A stretch of 35,534 nucleotides of DNA from Eubacterium sp. (lineage in GTDB: Bacteria > Bacillota > Clostridia > Oscillospirales > Acutalibacteraceae). Location of the stretch: contig JAFLRZ010000021.1 in assembly GCA_022511225.1 (NCBI GenBank), positions 1-35,534 on the forward strand, written 5' to 3'. Below are positions 31,863-35,534 of the stretch, piece by piece. Position 1 is the stretch's first letter, and each line of letters begins with the position of its first letter. The notes beneath the pieces are model-generated. The model was given only the letters and a program-made list of their open reading frames with translations, had not been told where the DNA came from and ran no database searches. A program made the position numbers and the translations under genes.

Positions 31863-33907
31863 AACGTAAAAAAAGGGTGTTTCTTGTAGGAAATCCAAAC
31901 GTAGGTAAAAGTACCGTGTTCAATGAAATTACGGGCTTACATCAGCACACCGGCAACTGGAGCGGAAAAACGGTAGACTTCGCAAAGGGTGAATATTACT
32001 ATAAGTTCAATGATTATGAGCTTATAGATTTGCCCGGTACATACAGTTTGCTGACTACGAGCGAGGAGGAGAGAGTTGCAAGGGATTATCTCTGCTTTGA
32101 GCCGTTTGATTGCGTTGTGTGCGTAGTTGATGCAACGTCACTTCAAAGAAATCTCAATCTCGTCTATCAGGTGCTTGAGCTTACAAGCAAGGTAGTTGTG
32201 CTTCTGAATTTGTGTGACGAAGCAAAGCTAAAGAATATTGACATTGACAGTACTCTGCTTGAAGAAAAACTCGGTGTTCCTGTTGTCAGGGCAACGGCTC
32301 GAAGCGGTAAAGGAATCAACGAGCTTCTTGAGCAGATTCACCTTATAAGTAACGGTGTTATCATAAGCAAGGCAAAAAAAATACAGTATTGTGATGAAGT
32401 TGAAGCTCAGCTTGAAAGAGTTGAAAATGCGCTCAAATGCACTATTGACAGTGGCTCTCACTCACGCTTTTATGCTCTTAGACTACTCGAAAATAACGAT
32501 AGCTTTAATAAGTCGTTCTGCCATAATTTCGGAGAAAATATTTTGCGAGAATGTCCGCTGAGCTGTGTTTATTCATATGCGATTAAAAGTCTTGAGAATA
32601 CAGAATATAACGGCGAAAAATTAACGAAGCACTTTGCTTTTGAAATACTGAAGAATGCTTCTTCAGTAAGCGAAAAGGTGATAAAATCATTGCCGTCAAA
32701 AAAGGAAAAAAGAGAAAAAATACTCGATAAAATCCTACTCGGCAAATATACCTCTATAATTTCTATGCTCGCTATTTTAGGAGCAGTTTTGTGGATTACT
32801 ATATCCGTGTCAAACTATCCGTCACAGCTTCTCCAGGATTTGTTCAATAATGCAGAAAGCTTTCTTGCAAGCGGTATGTTAAAAATCGGCGTGCCTGAGA
32901 TGTGGGTAAGTCTGATAGTAGGAGGTATTCTCCGAGTGCTGTTCTGGGTAGTAGCCGTAATGCTTCCGCCAATGGCGATATTCTTCCCACTGTTTGCACT
33001 TCTTGAGGATTTTGGAGTGCTTCCGAGAATAGCCTTTAATCTTGACGGCGCTTTTGAAGCGTGCGGTGCATGCGGCAAACAGGCACTTACAACGTGTATG
33101 GGATACGGCTGTAACGCCGTCGGCATAACAGGCTGCAGAATTATCGATTCACCGAGAGAACGCCTCGTCGCAATAATCACAAATTCTCTAAGCCCGTGCA
33201 ACGGCAGATTTCCGCTGTTGATAGCTGTTATATCAATGTTCTTTGCACATGGCAGCTTCATAAAGGCATTGATTTTGCTCTCGCTCATCACGCTTTCACT
33301 CCTTATGACGTTTGTTAGCTCAAAGGTACTGACCTCAACAGTATTAAAGGGTGAAAAAAGCTCATTCGTTCTGGAACTCCCTCCGTACAGAAAGCCGAAA
33401 ATCGCAAGCGTTGTAGCCGACACAGTACGAGAAAAAATTCTCTTCGTTCTTGCAAGAGCCGTTGTCGTAGCCGCTCCGGCAGGATTTGTAATATGGATTC
33501 TCGCAAACATTACAGTAGGGGACAGCTCACTTCTCAGTCACATTGCAGATGTGCTTGATCCGATAGGGCATTTTATAGGACTTGACGGAGTAATGCTTCT
33601 CGCGTTTATACTCGGCTTTCCTGCAAATGAAATAGTTATTCCGATAGCGCTGATGGCATATCTCTCTACTACCGAGATGGCAGATTATTCAACTCTCGAC
33701 AGCCTTAAGCAAATATTTGTCGATAACGGCTGGACTGCCACTACTGCGCTTTGCACCTGCGTATTTTCGATGTTTCATTTTCCGTGCTCAACCTCGCTCA
33801 TTACAATATGGAAGGAAACAAAAAGCGTCAAGTGGACACTTATGTCTATCCTGACACCGCTTTTATGCGGAGTGATTTTGTGCGCTATAATTAATTTGAT
33901 ATTATAG
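31859..33907 (+). CDS. feoB: FeoB-like metal transporter, divergent NWSGKT type
   Basis: 682 residues. The G domain has G1 GNPNVGKST (11-19), NWSGKTVD switch, DLPGTYS and NLCDEA. The membrane part keeps two Gate regions, but their motifs differ from classic FeoB: GYGCNAVGITGCRII and NSLSPCNGRFP, in place of GFGC.VPG.MA and PFMSC-A-LP. This divergent subtype may carry a different metal; Porphyromonas gingivalis FeoB2 is a known Mn2+ case, although I have not compared the sequences. Start is TTG 31859, overlapping the feoA stop by 3 bp, with AGGTG 8 nt upstream. No Cys-rich peptide gene follows. Confidence 0.93.
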   Translation: MKRKKRVFLVGNPNVGKSTVFNEITGLHQHTGNWSGKTVDFAKGEYYYKFNDYELIDLPGTYSLLTTSEEERVARDYLCFEPFDCVVCVVDATSLQRNLNLVYQVLELTSKVVVLLNLCDEAKLKNIDIDSTLLEEKLGVPVVRATARSGKGINELLEQIHLISNGVIISKAKKIQYCDEVEAQLERVENALKCTIDSGSHSRFYALRLLENNDSFNKSFCHNFGENILRECPLSCVYSYAIKSLENTEYNGEKLTKHFAFEILKNASSVSEKVIKSLPSKKEKREKILDKILLGKYTSIISMLAILGAVLWITISVSNYPSQLLQDLFNNAESFLASGMLKIGVPEMWVSLIVGGILRVLFWVVAVMLPPMAIFFPLFALLEDFGVLPRIAFNLDGAFEACGACGKQALTTCMGYGCNAVGITGCRIIDSPRERLVAIITNSLSPCNGRFPLLIAVISMFFAHGSFIKALILLSLITLSLLMTFVSSKVLTSTVLKGEKSSFVLELPPYRKPKIASVVADTVREKILFVLARAVVVAAPAGFVIWILANITVGDSSLLSHIADVLDPIGHFIGLDGVMLLAFILGFPANEIVIPIALMAYLSTTEMADYSTLDSLKQIFVDNGWTATTALCTCVFSMFHFPCSTSLITIWKETKSVKWTLMSILTPLLCGVILCAIINLIL

Positions 33908-33914
33908 TTAATAA

Positions 33915-33952
33915 AACCCGAAGCAGAACGTAAAAACGCTCTGCTTCGGGTT
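33915..33952. terminator. Bidirectional terminator
   Basis: 12-bp stem (33915-33926/33941-33952) with a partly paired loop. The T-rich side (TTTTATT) faces the minus strand, serving the TIM-barrel gene; it may also stop feoB transcripts. Confidence 0.8.
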
Positions 33953-33975
33953 ATAATGGAAAAAATGTTTATATA

Positions 33976-34767
33976 TTATGATTCCCTTTGTATTTCATTC
34001 AATAGTTCCTTTGCTTTGGAATAAGTGATTTGCAGAAATTTATCTGTATCTTTGTATTGCGAATGCGTTGTCATTACTTCCATAAGCAGTGGAAAATTAT
34101 ATGAATGGCTCCTTAATATATCGGCGATAGCTTGAAAGTTAATAAAACCTTCACCCGGTGTTACATGGTCAACCATTTCTTTTATTCTATCTGAAATATG
34201 AACTGCACACAAACGGTCTGAATGTTTAGATAACAAATCAAAAGACCGAGGTCCGTCTATTTGGTTATGAGCGGAATCATAACAAAATCCAAAATACTTC
34301 GGTTTTGAATAATTTAGGATGTCTTCCATAAAATCTGTAGCCACACCCGGCAACACATTTTCAAATGCAAATTTTATGCCGTGTTGCTTTGCTAAATTCT
34401 GAAAATCAGGTAGTTTATTCATAACATCTGTTTTTCTTTGATTATAAGTATCGGGATTAAAAGTAAAAGCGCTACAATGTAAAACAATCGTAGGAACATT
34501 CAGCATTTCTGCTGCTACTGACAGTTTTTCATTTATATTCAATGTGTCAGATTTATCCATAGCATAACCGTGGATAGTATCAATTCCTAATTGATATTCC
34601 TTACAGAGTTCCTTGATTTTATGTATTCCCGTCTTTTCTAAAATTCCGCTATGATCATAATTGCTACCGATTGAAACATAATCAAATCCTGCTTTTTTAA
34701 TCATTTGAAATTGTACATCAATAGGTATCTGATAATCAAAACAGGTTGAGATTGATATTCCGTTCAT
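33976..34767 (-). CDS. Sugar phosphate isomerase/epimerase-like TIM-barrel protein
   Basis: 263 residues, xylose-isomerase-like (AP endonuclease 2) fold. Seen: ISISTCFDYQIP start strand, FDYVSIG, metal-site candidates in IVLHCSAF, FAFENVLPG, FGFCYDSAHNQ, CAVHISDR and LLMEVMT. The glutamate, aspartate and histidines of these strand ends form the usual divalent-metal site. The family contains sugar and inositol epimerases and isomerases; the substrate is unknown. ATG 34767 has GGAGG about 14 nt upstream, a rather long spacing. A weak TTAACA-17-TATTTT promoter may lie just upstream. Monocistronic between two hairpins. Confidence 0.85.
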   Translation of the reverse strand: MNGISISTCFDYQIPIDVQFQMIKKAGFDYVSIGSNYDHSGILEKTGIHKIKELCKEYQLGIDTIHGYAMDKSDTLNINEKLSVAAEMLNVPTIVLHCSAFTFNPDTYNQRKTDVMNKLPDFQNLAKQHGIKFAFENVLPGVATDFMEDILNYSKPKYFGFCYDSAHNQIDGPRSFDLLSKHSDRLCAVHISDRIKEMVDHVTPGEGFINFQAIADILRSHSYNFPLLMEVMTTHSQYKDTDKFLQITYSKAKELLNEIQRES

Positions 34768-34931
34768 TTTGGCTTAACCTCCAAAAATATAATTAAACGA
34801 ATTTCTTGTTAATCGTTTTTAATTATTGTATTACCGAAATGCCGATTTTTACCAACCGAGCAAGCCTTATGTACAAAGGCAAGAACTTTCATTGAAATAA
34901 TAGATAAAAAATGTTTATACATTGAAATACT

Positions 34932-35342
34932 TTAATAATGCCATTTATGCAGTTCTATTTTATACAAACAATTTTCTTCGATATTTGCAAGATAATGCAA
35001 GCTGTCAATATCATTTATGTGAACCGTTTCTTCTTTTTCATTAGTCTCGTAAACCCAGTTTTTGCTTAGATAGATGTGTTTGATTCCGCGTACAGATTTA
35101 AGTTTGTTAAGCAGTTTATTAAAGTCTTTCAAAGCGTTATCATTCTCGGATTTTTGCCCTAAAGGTGTGCTACAGTCACAACAATCACTTGTAATACGGT
35201 ACATCGCATTGCATTTTTCAACGCTGGCGTTTACATCCTGCTTATTGCCGATATTAAAATGATATTTTGAATCTTGAATTACTTTATTGTATTGCTCAAC
35301 ATTGATTCCGTCATTAACGGCTCCATAAAGAAAGTAACACAT
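34932..35342 (-). CDS. Hypothetical protein, 136 residues
   Basis: Not recognised. Soluble, with a cysteine cluster in the middle (CNAMYRITSDCCDCSTP, around residues 46-62) that could bind metal or form disulphides, followed by a helical segment (NALKDFNKLLNKLKSV) and a strand-rich end. ATG 35342 is chosen because AGAGGTGAG lies directly upstream; an in-frame GTG at 35351 falls inside that ribosome binding site. It has its own near-consensus promoter. Confidence 0.75.
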   Translation of the reverse strand: MCYFLYGAVNDGINVEQYNKVIQDSKYHFNIGNKQDVNASVEKCNAMYRITSDCCDCSTPLGQKSENDNALKDFNKLLNKLKSVRGIKHIYLSKNWVYETNEKEETVHINDIDSLHYLANIEENCLYKIELHKWHY

Positions 35343-35363
35343 TTTTCTCACCTCTTAAACAGC

Positions 35364-35392
35364 ATTATATCATACACTAATTTGATATTCAA
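35364..35392 (-). promoter_or_regulatory. Promoter of the 136-residue hypothetical gene
   Basis: On the minus strand: TTGAAT (35392-35387), 17-bp spacer, TATAAT (35369-35364), about 22 bp upstream of the start codon. Confidence 0.8.
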
Positions 35393-35444
35393 CGATTTGA
35401 AACGAAAAAAGAGGGACAAGAGTGAAGAGGGAAGAGAACAAAAC

Positions 35445-35476
35445 AAAACGGCAATTCCACAAGGAATTGCCGTTTT
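35445..35476 (-). terminator. Rho-independent terminator of the tRNA gene
   Basis: Perfect 14-bp stem (35445-35458/35463-35476), loop of 4, with a T-rich tail on the minus strand immediately after the tRNA 3' end. Confidence 0.9.
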
Positions 35477-35479
35477 ATT

Positions 35480-35534
35480 TGGCGCAGAAGGAGAGACTCG
35501 AACTCTCGCGCCGGTTACCCGACCTACGCCCTTA
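35480..35534 (-). tRNA. tRNA-Ser, probably anticodon GCT (3' part, cut by window edge)
   Basis: On the minus strand the sequence runs from the third anticodon base T36 and AA, through GGGCG (3' anticodon stem), a long class II variable arm, T arm GAGAG-TTCGAGT-CTCTC, acceptor 3' strand CTTCTGC, discriminator G73 and encoded CCA (35482-35480). The long variable arm plus G73 indicates serine; T36 points to the AGY-reading GCT isoacceptor. The 5' half lies beyond 35534. Confidence 0.88.

Noticed and set aside
32815-33510. 231-residue minus-strand frame opposite the second feoB
   Set aside because: It is antisense to transmembrane and Gate motifs of feoB and resembles no family.

Overview
The window looks like a chromosome segment from a low-GC, anaerobic, gut-type Clostridia, most likely Oscillospiraceae/Ruminococcaceae-like. 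The clues are a spoVAD remnant, FeoA-FeoB fusions, a gut-type beta-glucuronidase, TnpX-like serine recombinase cargo and consistent AGGAGG-type ribosome binding sites. Species cannot be assigned from the sequence alone.

Positions 1-14,230 form an AT-rich accessory (defence/mobility) region. It starts with the 3' part of a type I restriction operon: an OLD-family ATPase-TOPRIM nuclease, HsdR and an Mrr-type endonuclease; the hsdM/hsdS genes would lie to the left of the window. A strong terminator (5861-5900) closes this operon. Next is a compact, apparently incomplete mobilizable element (about 5.9-9.38 kb): a hairpin-rich cis region with a candidate oriT, a MobC-like relaxosome protein, a DUF6870-like protein and a TnpX/TndX-like large serine recombinase, with no relaxase. 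Cargo-like genes follow: a GNAT acetyltransferase, a small hypothetical, a PNPOx-like flavoprotein, an AbrB-like protein paired with a HipA-like kinase (a probable toxin-antitoxin module behind a dyad-marked promoter), a second GNAT and, on the minus strand, an accessory RNase III.

At about 14,290 the accessory region meets a spoVAD gene that keeps only its C-terminal part, so the island boundary or a deletion has broken a sporulation gene. From there the sequence resembles ordinary chromosome. A four-gene minus-strand operon encodes a CDF metal exporter, a FeoA-FeoB fusion, a FeoB-associated Cys-rich peptide and a TetM-like ribosomal GTPase carrying a C-terminal Rae1/YacP NYN nuclease domain. 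The GTPase-nuclease fusion is the most striking single gene here. Divergently, a GH78-like rhamnosidase and a GH2 beta-glucuronidase form a plant/host glycan-degrading pair.

Positions 25,197-29,858 hold a five-gene surface-glycan operon (priming phosphoglycosyltransferase, HpcH/HpaI aldolase, two GT4 enzymes, one GT14 enzyme) behind a near-consensus promoter. It is followed by a convergent methylmalonate-semialdehyde dehydrogenase, and divergently from that by a second, sequence-distinct feoA-feoB pair. The right end has a sugar-phosphate isomerase/epimerase-like TIM-barrel protein, a hypothetical protein and the 3' part of a tRNA-Ser gene with encoded CCA, all on the minus strand.
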